Of a stretch of 64,000 bases of DNA, positions 20,638 to 31,419 are shown piece by piece. Location: contig OY725488.1 of assembly GCA_963281255.1 (NCBI GenBank), positions 7,103,524 through 7,167,523 of the forward strand, in the 5' to 3' direction. Under the pieces are notes generated by a model that saw nothing but the letters and a program-made list of their open reading frames with translations, was not told where the DNA came from and did no database searches. The DNA comes from Aphrocallistes beatrix. Lineage: Eukaryota > Porifera > Hexactinellida > Sceptrulophora > Aphrocallistidae. A program made the translations under genes and the position numbers. How positions within the stretch are numbered: position 1 is the first letter of the stretch; the number at the start of each line of letters is the position of its first letter.

Positions 20638-20944
20638 TAAGTATCATCAATCCATAAATCTAATCTAATCTATAACCTATTCCAAACTACTATATTAAAA
20701 CTCTAAATGCTAGCTAATAGTTGTAATTCAATAAGGAAAGATTCTTTTGTATGAATATTAATCTCTCACCATTTTCTGGTAGTAGCCTACTTCGTTTTTT
20801 AGGTCTTGATGTGATATAATGGTATCATTTATCAAATAAATATTTAGCCGAATATCCGGCCGGATAACCGGATAATTGAGTACCGGATATCCGGATCCGG
20901 CCGGAGTAGAAAATCTCTAATCCGGTACACCTCTAATAATATAT

Positions 20945-21654
20945 TCACATTTTACGTTCAAAGTACGAAAATCAAACGAACAAGTATAAATCGAGTTTTA
21001 ATAGTATACTGTAGTTATAAATTTGATTTCCAAAACAAATATTCTATACACAAAGGTTGTTCAATCAAGTAATGAGACTAAGATTTCAGATTCTAGTTAA
21101 TTAATACAGCTCTAAGGATTTTAGTTAACTTTGATGAGGTAGTCCTGTTGTGTAGATTCGTGAGATCGTAGATCCGTGAGATTCTTATACTATATAACCA
21201 TGGATGGTTTTCTAGCGTAGAATTTCTGAGATTATCCGTAGAATCGTGAGATTTTGTTCAGTTTACTCGAATCACCTTATGGTTCAACCGGTTTCATCAT
21301 AACTTGATAACTATCGCCACTAAATAGTGTCAAGCGACACAATTTGATGGTACTCGACACAATTTAGTGGCACACGACACAATTTATTTGGTAAAACCCC
21401 ATATGGACCATAAATGCAAAATAAAATTCATCCATAATCCATATGATCATCATCATCATCATAATTATAATATTCAAGTGCCCCCCTGGAAATAAAATGA
21501 AGCATGAAGAGATGTGATTTAGTACCTGCCCTCCTTAAATATTTAGATATCCCATATTGCATGCAAATCCTGTATGAAACACTGATATGCGTTTAAATTA
21601 ATTTAATGACGTGTATATTAAGTATTTAATTAAGTGGCTGTGTCGTGTGCGATA
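20945..21654. other. AT-rich intergenic DNA with short simple repeats
   Basis: No gene is visible. Two small local repeats occur. One is variants of gatTCGTGAGATC-like sequence at about 21155-21255. The other is three copies of a 22-25-bp unit containing CGACACAATTT at about 21330-21392. A (CAT)n run lies at 21446-21461. It ends at the LINE 3' end. Confidence 0.45.
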
Positions 21655-23360
21655 CGAAAAGATGAGTTTTCAGTTTTTTTTAAGAGAAGAAGTGAAGGGG
21701 GGGCATTCCGAATGCTCTGAGGGAGAAGATTCAACTCAACAGGCGCAGCTAAAGTAAACGCACGATCACCCAGAGTTTTGGAAGATTTGATAGTAGGATG
21801 TTCGAGGAGGATGGCATTGGATAACCGTAGAGTGCGATTGGATGTTTTAACCTATAATATACTCTGGAGCAAGAGAATTGATGGCTTTGTAAGTTATGAA
21901 TAGAATTTTGAAGAGGATGTGATGTTTAACAGGCAGCCAGTGGAGGTTGGTAAGAAGAGGAGATGAGAAGGTACGGGAGACATTGTAGATAAGTCTGGCT
22001 GCATCAGGCCCGGGACCGACCAATAATTGAGGTCGAATATTTATGTCGATAACGATTTTTCTGTATCTAGCGCATGCTGTTTACGGAGCTCGGCGAACAC
22101 AACATCATACGTGTGTATAATATGCATTAAATATTTCCTATCTGAATCAGGAAATACTGTTAAAAAGCAAAAATAATAATTTTAGCTTTGGGCCCGACCA
22201 AATGAAAAGTGCTTCCGCCGGGCCTGTGCATTGTTCTGGACTCGCTGGAGTCGAGCTACGAGGGATGAGGGGCAACCATACAAGAGGTTGTTTCAGGAAT
22301 CAAGACGAGATGTGATAAGAGCATTAACGAGAGTTTCACAGACTTCCCTAGAGAGATACTTTCTAATACGCCGGATGTTATAGATGTAGTAGAAGCAGGA
22401 GGAAGCAACTTTGGTGACCTGAGTAGACATTAATAGGGTGTTGTCGAGCCAAGTTCCAAGATTCCGTACTTCTTTGGAAGAGTACATTCTCGACTCACCA
22501 ACAGAGATGCTATCAGTTTGGACCTTAGATAGTTGTTGACGAGTCCCTATTATAAGGAACTCAGTCTTGGTGTCATTGATAAGCAACTTGTTGGTGAGGA
22601 GCCAGGAACGGATCGCAGAGATGCAAGATTGGATGGCGGAGAAGGAAGAATCTTCAGAAGAGATGAAATCGGATTTAAAGAAAGATATACCTGAGTATCG
22701 TCAGCATAGCAGTGCATATCGGGGAGGTGGGACCTAATAAGGTCGAAAAGAGGACTGGTATAGAAACTAAAGAGAAGCGGACCAAGACAAGAACCCTGAG
22801 GAACTCCGTGTTGGACCGGGACATTGATGGAATCAGAACCCTTTATCGAGACGAATTGAGTCCTATCAGAGAGGTATAGATTCAAACCAAGACAGAGAAG
22901 AGTCACAAATACCGAAATGAGACTGGAGACGATTGAGTAAGATGGTACGATCGACAGTGTCGAAGGCTGAACTAAAATCAAGAAGAACCAGAAGAGATAC
23001 GTGTTGGCGATTCATGCTGAGGAGGATGTCGTTTGTGACCTTCAGGAGCGCAGTCTCCGTACTGTGATGCTTACGATAGGCAGACTGCGTCCCGGGGAAG
23101 AGATGATGTAATGTAAGATGATTCACGACCTGGATGGAAGCGGCCCTCTCAGTTCTTAGAGATGAAAGAAAGATTGCTAAGAGGACGATAGTTAGAGACG
23201 GGATCGAGATTTGGTCTTTTAAGTTTGGGTAAGATGATGGCACGCTTCCAGGGAGAAGGAAAATGGGCAGTGGAGAGGGAACCATTTGATTTTGCGAAAA
23301 CATATTTACGGTGCACATCTACACCATAAAGAGATCCTACATGCGAAATTTGGTACAAAT
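21655..23360 (-). mobile_element. 5'-truncated non-LTR retrotransposon (LINE) with decayed reverse transcriptase
   Basis: Reading the minus strand, fragments in several frames give an ordered reverse-transcriptase domain: [68 protein letters not shown] and [11 protein letters not shown] (catalytic ADD). These are followed by the connection-domain RLQRVQNNAQ and, near the 3' end, GDRAFTLAAP...LPQSIRNAP. This order is that of jockey/CR1/L2-like LINEs. Breaks occur near 23160, 22960, 22570 and elsewhere. The endonuclease is missing, as expected for a 5' truncation. About 215 bp of unrelated AT-rich DNA (about 22020-22235) interrupts the C-terminal region. Confidence 0.88.
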
Positions 23361-23520
23361 CAGACTGTTAGATTTCGCAGTAGCGCGCGTACATACATAC
23401 ATACATCATCTCGAGTCTACGCCCTTGTTTATACTTTATATATCCTTTGTAAACAAAAACAAATAAAATATGAATCATGGAGATTCGAAAATGCTATATT
23501 CGGATTCTACACCCTTAAAA

Positions 23521-24348
23521 GGGGGCGCTGCATTAGTGCGAATTTGGAGAGTTGGCATTAGTTCTACACGAGTTTTAGAGAGTTGGCATTAGTTCTACTC
23601 GATTTTTTAGAGAGTTGGCATTAGTTCTACACGAGTTTTAGAGAGTTGGCATTAGTTCTACTCGATTTTTTAGAGAGTTGGCATTAGTTCTACACGAGTT
23701 TTAGAGAGTTGGCATTAGTTCTACTCGATTTTTTAGAGAGTTGGCATTAGTTCTACTCGATTTTTTGGAGAGTTGGCATTAGTTCTACTCGAGTTTTAGA
23801 GAGTTGGCATTAGTTCTACTCGATTTTTTAGAGGGTTGGCATTAGTTCTACTGAGTTTTAGAGAGTTGGCATTAGTTCTACTCGATTTTTTAGAGAGTGA
23901 CATTCGTTAACGGAAATATGTTTGCGGAGAAAATAATCGCAGAAAGTGAAAGTAGGCATTTTAAGTTTGAAACAGTATCAAATTGACCGTGAAAGTGGAA
24001 TTTTAATTTTGTGAGGTTTGGAAGCATAACAATGAGTAAAAATCAAGAAATGATTATTTAGAACTAATGACAACTCTCCATAAATCGGGTAGAACTAATG
24101 CCAACTCTCTAAAACTCGAGTAGAACTAATGCCAACTCTCTAAAACTCGAGTAGAACTAATGCCAACTCTCTAAAACTCGAGTAGAACTAATGCCAACTC
24201 TCTAAAACTCGAGTAGAACTAGTGCCAACTCTCCATAAATAGAGTAGATCTAATGCCAACTCTCCATAAATCGAGTAGAACTAATGCCAACTCTCCAAAT
24301 TCGTACTAATTCCAACTCTAGAAATTCGCACTAATGCAGGCACCTCCC
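23521..24348. mobile_element. Fold-back element made of two opposed tandem arrays
   Basis: The left end GGGGGCGCTGCATTAGTGCG and the right end (inverted GGGAGGTGCCTGCATTAGTG) form the terminal inverted repeats. TTAAAA flanks both sides (23515-23520 and 24349-24354). Inside the left end are 11 tandem copies of a 30-33-bp unit containing GTTGGCATTAGTTCTA (23549-23895). Inside the right end are 8-9 copies of the same unit in reverse orientation (24060-24318). A unique spacer of about 160 bp separates the arrays. This is the architecture of fold-back (FB/TIR-array) transposons. No protein is encoded. Confidence 0.85.
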
Positions 24349-24831
24349 TTAAAATCCATTTACCCATTGAAAGCTAGTCTATAGCCTATTTTTGGAATTT
24401 GTTGACTTTATCATAGGCTTAGGCTCAGGTAGGGTTGGTAGGGCCATGGCCCTACTAACAATTTGTCGAAGACTATTATTTCCTACAAGCACGCTTTGCG
24501 TACTTGAATAGCGCGGCTAGCAAACATTTCGTATTCGCAGAGTCGCCCTGCGGGCTCCTGAGAATATCAACAGATTTAGAAGTCCCTACTGGTGCCAAAT
24601 ATTGATTGCTTTCACTAAAGCATTTCAAATTTGCTTACTATATGACTCTATTATTTTTTTTAAAAAAAAGATCGATATAAGATCGAAAATACGATGTTTG
24701 GAATCTATACCCTTTTTCACATTTAGAAAACTCTAAAATGAATACATATTTCCAGATGTATTAGAATATTCATTTCGTGTCCTACGGGTCACTTAATGGA
24801 GCTGCACTAACTATACCAAAATTTGTACATA
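24349..24831. repeat. Dispersed-repeat DNA with a GC-rich motif
   Basis: At 24482-24552 lies a degenerate copy of a motif found three more times in the window (about 30170-30230, 36168-36225, 37741-37812). It is recognisable by GCGCGGCTAGC, an ACAxTTCGTxT hairpin core and a GGGCTCC end. A further block at about 24719-24815, ending ggagctgcacta, recurs at about 28560-28655. No gene is visible. Confidence 0.5.
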
Positions 24832-25006
24832 CAGTGGTGTTCGCTTAATAGCAAGTCGATTTTAGTTCGAAATTTGCTTGCTGTAATAAGCGAACTTGCT
24901 AATAGAGAAACGAAATTAACATAATAAGCACGCTTGGGACCTGAAAATAACTTGCTAATAGACGAATATTGCTATTAGAGCAATTGCTAATAAGCAAACA
25001 CCACTG
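24832..25006. mobile_element. pogo-type MITE, 175 bp
   Basis: The ends are CAGTGGTGTTCGCTTAATAG at the left and TTGCTAATAAGCAAACACCACTG, inverted and partly matching, at the right. TA lies on both sides (24830-24831 and 25007-25008). The interior repeats GCTAATAG in both orientations. It is too short to code. Confidence 0.85.
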
Positions 25007-25008
25007 TA

Positions 25009-25813
25009 TATGGATGACAATTACCTTAGTTTTACACGTGGTTGCTTTACGGGTATTAATTAAGATTACTAAACCATCTAGTAGGTTCAAAGATTATGGT
25101 ATACTCGTGTCTCTACTGTAAGGTCGCAACGGGCCTGAATATTTGGGCTGAGCCAGAACGGGCGGTTTGGGTCTGCATTTGGTTACATTGAGACCACCTG
25201 TCCTATCAAACCAGGTAGCTTTAGGCTCACCCTCTACTCATACGGATAAGATTCTGGGAAATAAGAGGTGTTAAAATAATAATTATAATTCAGATGCTTC
25301 AGTCATGTAATTACGACTGACTCAATGTGTAAAATAAATAATCAAGTAGGTCTAAACTAATACGTATATGTAAAATGATATCTCATTGTTACTAGCCACT
25401 TGTGACACATCATCGGAGCTATGGAACTGCGTAGACCATTCAACCTTGGCGGGAATATCTCTGAATAGGACGGTTTAAGAAATATGATATTACGAGGTAA
25501 TATTATGACTCTCTAGCTCCTCCTGCATCTTCTCGTGTTAGCTGAATGGAATGATTAAGAATGTCACATGGTGATTTTGAGAAGATGAATCAATTAGATT
25601 AGATCGTTTCAGAATGTTAATATTATAATTATATCATGCGTTTCATTCGCGGTCTATCTCAAATCTTAATGTAATACGTAAATATTACGTATTCCCTGAT
25701 CAATTATGTTTTAAACAGAGAAATTAAGATTTTAATAAATAACTAATGTTACATTTCTAGTGTTGTATACTAATGGCAAGGCATCTAATTTAATTGTTAA
25801 AAAAATGGATTTA
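25009..25813. other. Intergenic, no feature seen
   Basis: AT-rich DNA between the MITE and the first granulin-type gene. The short frames present are not protein-like. Confidence 0.45.
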
Positions 25814-26173
25814 TTATAGGTTTAGGTTCCTCTTCTTTCCTCTTGACAATCTAGTCATGCTGATCACCTCAGTTCTGTCATTGCATGTCTTGGTGGTAGC
25901 ATTGCAATGATAGTTTTGAGGACAACAACTGTTCATCTTCTCACAACAAACAGCGTTTTTAATCGGACAACAATCCCAATACCCTTCTGAACTCATGGGA
26001 TTGGTTTCGTTACAGCAGGTAAAGTTCTTGGGACATTCTGTTTGGTCTTTGCAGAGAACGTAATCCATCAATAAGGATTTATTTCCAGTTTCTTCATAGC
26101 CATAACTCACTATCCACATCATGAAGAGTAGAGTAAGCAAGCGAGCTAGCATCCTGGTGTGTTTTTTATCCAT
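25814..26173 (-). CDS. Secreted single-granulin-domain protein (119 aa)
   Basis: A hydrophobic N-terminal segment after a basic start (MDKKHTRMLARLLTLLFMMW) is a probable signal peptide. It is followed by one granulin module of 12 cysteines in the order C-C-CC-CC-CC-CC-C-C (about residues 41-96). The tail is basic, with an RGKKR cleavage-like site near the C-terminus. Granulins are extracellular growth-modulating or lysosomal peptides that normally occur as several modules in progranulin; here only one module is encoded. It is a tandem neighbour of a second, similar gene on the same strand 640 bp away. The gene is intronless as seen. Confidence 0.85.
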   Translation of the reverse strand: MDKKHTRMLARLLTLLFMMWIVSYGYEETGNKSLLMDYVLCKDQTECPKNFTCCNETNPMSSEGYWDCCPIKNAVCCEKMNSCCPQNYHCNATTKTCNDRTEVISMTRLSRGKKRNLNL

Positions 26174-26817
26174 TATGTGTTGGATAATTCAGATCCTAAG
26201 TTCGAAAAAAATAGCATATGTTAAACTTTTTATCTGTATGTAATTAACTTTGTCGCCTTGTAGTATAATACTTTTAAGAAATAGGTATATTTATAAGTAT
26301 TCGAATTCGGTTACACATTGTATATTAGTAATGGATCCAATCATGCTTATGAACACTTTAGAGTGAAACCTATCAGGGTTCATTCCAAAGATAGTAATAA
26401 TTATATAACTGTTAATAAATCCCTGTGTGGGAATACTTGGGGTCAAAGGTATAAATAGAAATTACCCACTTTCATTTTCACTTTCAATTAACTTTCATTT
26501 TAACTTCAACATTTCAGGACGTGCCAGGGTTTTAATTAATAAGCATGAATACCAAATTTGCATATAAATTGTCCGGCGACGAAATGTCCAGGAGCTAATT
26601 GTCTGCCATTCATATAATGATATATCCCTTAAGGTAATCTACCACTAGTAAAGTTTATTAATTAGTTTGACAAAGTAAAACAGAAGTAAAACAATCTAAT
26701 ACAATCTACACGATTTACTAAAATCGAGATATCCTAATGGAGGGTAAATGCGTATGATTCATGTTACAAGGGAGATTATACGAATTAGCACAGAAGGGCG
26801 TGTTATAGTGCTTATGA
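26174..26817. other. Intergenic between the two granulin-type genes
   Basis: AT-rich DNA that presumably contains the promoter of the 25814-26173 gene. At 26572-26595 a short GACGAAATGTCC relic of the inverted-repeat family at 1441-1747 is visible. A run of related CTTTCATTTTCA-like pyrimidine-rich sequences lies at 26470-26510. Confidence 0.45.
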
Positions 26818-27111
26818 TCACCACCAGCTATTCACCTCGGCTTCGGCTTCTTTTTTTGTGCATTTACCTGCACCACAAGTGTAGTCTTCAGGGCAGCAGT
26901 GTTTAAGGTCGTCACAGCATACAGCATTTTGTATGGGGCAACATCCCCAGCCATTGGGAGTTTTGCAGCATGTATCTTTATCAGGGCATTGGCTGCTTCC
27001 ATCAGGACACACAGTATTAGGAGATGGATCTTCTTTAGACAAGTTGAAATCACACACAGCAATTCCCAATATTCCAGCGAATATTAGAACCATAAATAAA
27101 CTTGATTTCAT
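26818..27111 (-). CDS. Secreted single-granulin-domain protein (97 aa)
   Basis: A clean signal peptide (MKSSLFMVLIFAGILGIAVC, cleavage probably just after) precedes a short linker. One full granulin module follows, with all 12 cysteines and the family signatures CCPIQNAVCC and HCCPEDYTC. The tail is short, Lys/Glu-rich and ends NSWW. It is a paralogue of the gene at 25814-26173 (CCPIKNAVCC, SCCPQNYHC), so the pair probably arose by tandem duplication. The role is presumably extracellular. The single-module design is like the short secreted granulins of some flatworms rather than vertebrate progranulin. Confidence 0.9.
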   Translation of the reverse strand: MKSSLFMVLIFAGILGIAVCDFNLSKEDPSPNTVCPDGSSQCPDKDTCCKTPNGWGCCPIQNAVCCDDLKHCCPEDYTCGAGKCTKKEAEAEVNSWW

Positions 27112-30100
27112 TGTGAAAGAGCTTGAAATGATAATGAGCTAGCGACTAGAAAATAAATAAATAAATACAACAAGAATATATATATTATTTGATAGCCCCA
27201 GTTATATATCAGCACAGGACACAATAAGTTATTACTAGTTCAAATAGAGCATACTTAATTAAGGGTGAACATCATGCACATAGTCACGAGTTCAAGATAC
27301 AAGCATCACCTGGACCGAGCAGAATGTACTCGCAAATAGTAATTGTATATCCTCCGCATAAAAATGACAAGCAATGTTATATTATAACTAACTACTCATA
27401 TCCAACTGAACTCTTTCGATTATTTTTCACAGTGGATTATTAAATTTTAATAGTCAGGATCGCTTAATAGTTATCCAGGACCACTTTTTCATCATTTTCA
27501 TTTATATACATGCCAACTAATCATAGATCCCAACTTATGGAGTGTTCAAATGCTGGTCCTGTCGTGCCACCCCCGTCAATAACTGTACATATAGATGCTA
27601 GCACGTTTGGTTGCTATAAGCAATATGGTAAACATTAAAGATCTATCATATTAGTGTATTTTAGATGATCAATAAACCTAAAAATCCGTTTCTAATCTTT
27701 TGGTTAGTACAATCATGGTAAATCTAAATGCAAGGCCTGAGCAAGCGGTAGGGCGGATACGGCATTTAGCACTTTTCCAATTTGTATTACAGGTATTGCA
27801 AAACCGCAATTTTGCCTTAGCACTTTTTCAAATATGATATGTGCTAAACCACTTAGTTTGCTACTGCCAACCCTGAATTGAGAGCAAATCTAGTTTCCTT
27901 TGAGAGGAAGATTACTCAAATTATTTTGTGGTAGCCAAATACATCAGCAACCGATTCGATAGATACATGTAAGTAGATCAATGTTCTCGCTATGATAATA
28001 TGCTTAACGGAGATGGCTTACTGGCCATGATGAATCAAAACAATAGTCTGAATAAAATGCTGGTTTTATAGTCACTTTGCTGATCCGCTGGTTTTGCACC
28101 GCAAATGTGGTCAAACCAGCATTTGGTTGGTCACTTGGGATCAGTGGCATAGCCAGGAATTGAAGCTTGCTAGGGCACACCTGATGCACAAGTAAATGAT
28201 TTCTGTGTTCACGCGATGTGACACTATAAAGCGGATTATCAACCTACAAGAATTGATGAAAATAGTAAGCTTTAACATAGCCTACTAAACTTTAGTAGGC
28301 TATGGCTTTAGTTATTTAAGTTATTGCTTTGAAATATTAATGAGAATGTCGGAGTGAAATTAGATATGGATTCAAGAAAGAGAGTAGGGATGATGCAAAG
28401 CACCAGGTTCCCCGGAGTGAGCGAAGCGAGCGACGGGAATAAGAAAAAAGCACGAGAAATGCACGAGAATAGCACGAATAAAGCACGAGAAAAGCATGAA
28501 AGCTAAAAGCGTGCCCTCAACGGGTAATATAGGATATTTCAACGTGTAATGCCCGATTTTCACACTTAGAATGCTCTAAAATGAGTATTTCTCAATGTAT
28601 TCCGATATTCACATTTCACGTTCCTTCGAGTCACTTACTGGAGCTGCACTATCGGTCTGTCGACTGACACTTATTATTTAATAGTATCCTGCTTTTAATG
28701 TTTACTAACATTTTGTCCCATTTCTAATTAGTTGATATCTCATGAGAAGACAAACTTATTCCGAGCGAGCGAGCGAAGTTTCACGACGCACTATTGGTCG
28801 ACCGACATTTTATTCGAGGTTTTGTGACTCAAATGCAAGCAACGCTATTTCCTCACAATTACGTAAATTTCTATATAAAGCATCAAATTATATTTTATTC
28901 ACAACTTTGAAAAAGATACTTATTTACAGATGAATCCCTGCGTTTCCAAATCCAACTCCTCCCAGAAGTGAGGAGAAACTCATCTCAGAAGAGGCTTCTA
29001 TGTCTTCCTCCGATTCGATGCTTTATAAAAGTTCTCATTGATAAGCCGAGACGAGAGTTCAATATTTCTGTCCACTATTAATCCCAAACAGCGACACGCT
29101 TCATCCTTCGTTCCACAACTAAATATCTTAAAATTAATGAAAGCTAAGTAACTTCGTATTTCGACGGCGAGAGTACGGCTCTTTCTGCCTCCTGACCAGA
29201 GACCTCGCAAAGTCGGAGGAATGCTTCAAGCAAGCCGTGTCCCGTGAGCATCAGTCTCCTCTCTCCTGCTAGCGCCCTCTACAGCCTAAGCGCAGGGAGT
29301 CAGGTCGTGGCGCCGTTGGTGGTGTTAGGACTGCACTAGGAGGTCAGGATCGGAGAGGGTGCCAAGAAGGACGCGATGGAGACATCATTGTCTCAAGACG
29401 GATGGGCAGCCAGAGGCTGGACAGACATTCCGCTACGCGCTGAAATGCGGACTGAAATACCCACGTCTCCTGGGAGAGATAGCGCAGACAGCTGATGAAC
29501 TGCAGCTAGATTGGAACATTTGATCCGATTGTAACATCCATGGTACGACTTGTATTTATACGTTTCATTTTACTATTTACTCTCTGTGAATATTATGGGG
29601 CATGTCTAATTTCCGGGACGGGACGAGTCAAGATGCCTAATCTCCGGGACGGGACAGAAAAGATACCTAATTTCTGGGACGGGATGTCGTCCCGAAAAAT
29701 TAGATCGGGAGCTTGGATTACTGGACTAGACTTATAATATGAAATTAGCATGCTTTATGTTTCCCGCCTATTTTGTTCTTCTGCTAACTTGCTTCACACA
29801 TAATTATTTTTCCAAATTCGCGTTTCAAAAGAAATATCATTTGCAAATTCGCAATACGCTCAATACGCGTATCTCTCAAATATATATATCCTTCTTAAAA
29901 ACCATTGAAAGCTAGTCTCTTGCAGACTTTTATTTTACTTTATAAGCATATTTTAAACTAATGCAAATGATTTATCATCATGCTTTTAAAAATACGATAT
30001 TCAGAATCAACTCCCTTGAAAACTAGGTGAACCGCTGAATACTGGTCTCAGTATATTTAAAATTTGTTTACCTCACAAACGTATAATTTTTCAAATGTCA

Positions 30101-30574
30101 ATGCTGTTGTTAACTAATAGAATAACAATGATATTTAAGTTGAATCAAGGTTACAAGCAAAGTTGATTGTTTGCGCGCAGCGTGGCTAGCGGACACTTTG
30201 TGTCTACAATTCACTCGGCTCCCTTTTCTACTTTATCAAAAAATTAAGTGTGGAAACAAAATACAAATGAAACACAAGTTTTGCTCCAATAGCATTTCCA
30301 AATATTATGATCGATCAGATCACGTTCAAATACTGTGAAAAGTTTCTTTGAAATTTTAGAAACAGAGTAGTAGAGTTATAATTTGAGTTCCAAAATGGTT
30401 CGAAACTTCTGCTGGAATGTTCTGTAATATCTAAGGTAGAGCAGATTGCTAGCCCACATTATAGACAGACAATCTGTTCTGTTCAGGCATAGCTATGTTT
30501 TATAGCTTTGTACGATTTTGATACATCTTGCATCCTGACTCGACGTTTGTTTTGTAATAGTCGATTAGTTTCTG
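27112..30574. other. Gene-poor, repeat-rich stretch
   Basis: No convincing gene. Visible items: a repeat block at 28560-28665 related to 24719-24815 and, inverted, to about 19079-19105 (both include GGTCGACAGACCGATAGT-like sequence). A GC-richer block at about 29210-29510 looks like a decayed transposon coding remnant. Three tandem copies of a unit containing TAATxTCCGGGACGGGAC lie at about 29600-29700. A copy of the GC-hairpin repeat lies at about 30170-30230. A block at 29985-30050 resembles sequences near 23490, 24690 and 54990. Confidence 0.45.
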
Positions 30575-31108
30575 ATGAATTACACTAGTGAAATCGTTGC
30601 CAGACAGAAATTGAATTTTGAATCTACCTGCACATATATGGTAGATGAAAAGAGAGAGGAATGTAGACATATCAGAAAACGTCCTTCACCCAACCTCTTT
30701 GACTATCGGTGGTACGCTAGAATCCACTCGCTTCTATCGGATTTTGTAGTCATGGAATCGGCACTCGCATGGCTTAACACACTTGGAGGAGCTTATTCTG
30801 CTCTTGGCGAGCATTCCAACTACCACGCTAAAGTAGCACACGATATAGCAATCAAACAGTTAGCGATTGCTGACAAACTTGACGATCCCAAGTTAAAGAC
30901 ACAATGCAAACTTTACATAGCATTCGGCTTGCTGCAGCAGCGAAAATACAAAACTGCACAGCTCATAATTGAAGAACAAATGCGCAGTAGCAATGTTACA
31001 GGGAATCGAGCCGAGAACAAACTATATCAAATGTGCCTCGCTGCAATGCAACGTCTGAAGATAGGTAAAGAAAGGAAGAATCAAAGTAACGAAAACACGA
31101 GACATTAA
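30575..31108 (+). CDS. TPR-like helical protein, conserved but uncharacterised family
   Basis: A single frame of 177 residues. The middle (about residues 60-150) reads as paired helices of tetratricopeptide type: ALAWLNTLGGAYSALGEHS, then a His/Ala-rich helix, then LKTQCKLYIAFGLLQQRKYKTAQLIIEEQ. This pattern recalls a conserved animal family often labelled after C. elegans F58A4.6; that assignment is from memory and unverified. The function is unknown. The N-terminus has several charged residues and no signal peptide. The ATG follows an in-frame stop region, and the end is a Lys/Asn-rich tail. An upstream exon is possible because the start is not supported by homology. Confidence 0.7.
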   Translation: MNYTSEIVARQKLNFESTCTYMVDEKREECRHIRKRPSPNLFDYRWYARIHSLLSDFVVMESALAWLNTLGGAYSALGEHSNYHAKVAHDIAIKQLAIADKLDDPKLKTQCKLYIAFGLLQQRKYKTAQLIIEEQMRSSNVTGNRAENKLYQMCLAAMQRLKIGKERKNQSNENTRH

Positions 31109-31419
31109 AGTGAGGACTTATTCAATACAGTTCTCCTGAAATGCAAACTCCCTGCTCTGGGATGCACAGTCAAGATGCAATCGTTATTATGTAGAGATAT
31201 TGAATTGATTTATTGTAGATTGTATATGTATTTAACAACTTGCAATAAACATATGCATAAAATCGCTATATCCACAACTTTTGACCACAAGTTATTATAT
31301 GCAATTTATCAATCCTCTGCTGATAACTTGAATTTAGTCTTACAAATGTAGTAATTTCTAATTTCTTATTCCTAATAATTTAATTAAAAGCAGTCATATA
31401 TACGCGTAATTATTGCGTG

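Larger units (their letters stand above)
19171..20935. mobile_element. hAT-like non-autonomous element carrying a mariner insertion
   Basis: The terminal inverted repeats are TAGGGGTGTACCGGA at the left and the inverse of TAGAGGTGTACCGGA at the right. A perfect 8-bp target duplication, ataatata, flanks them at 19163-19170 and 20936-20943. An 8-bp duplication with a TA/CAGGGGTG-like end is typical of hAT elements. The subterminal zones are dense in CCGGATA palindromes on both sides (19190-19250 and 20850-20915). Without the 1.3 kb mariner the element would be about 440 bp, which is MITE-sized. No hAT transposase is present. Confidence 0.8.

Noticed and set aside
23540..24318. Regular 30-bp direct repeats that superficially resemble a CRISPR array
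   Set aside because: The units are contiguous without unique spacers, the two arrays are in opposite orientation, termini and a target duplication are present, and the DNA is from an animal.
27700..27860. Possible RNA gene or structured element with GCAAGG/GCCTTA segments
   Set aside because: No cloverleaf or conserved boxes can be drawn; no tRNA, snRNA or rRNA was recognised anywhere in the window.
28998..29210. 70-residue minus-strand frame
   Set aside because: It lies in a repeat-rich region and looks like chance or a decayed transposon remnant; nothing supports an independent gene.
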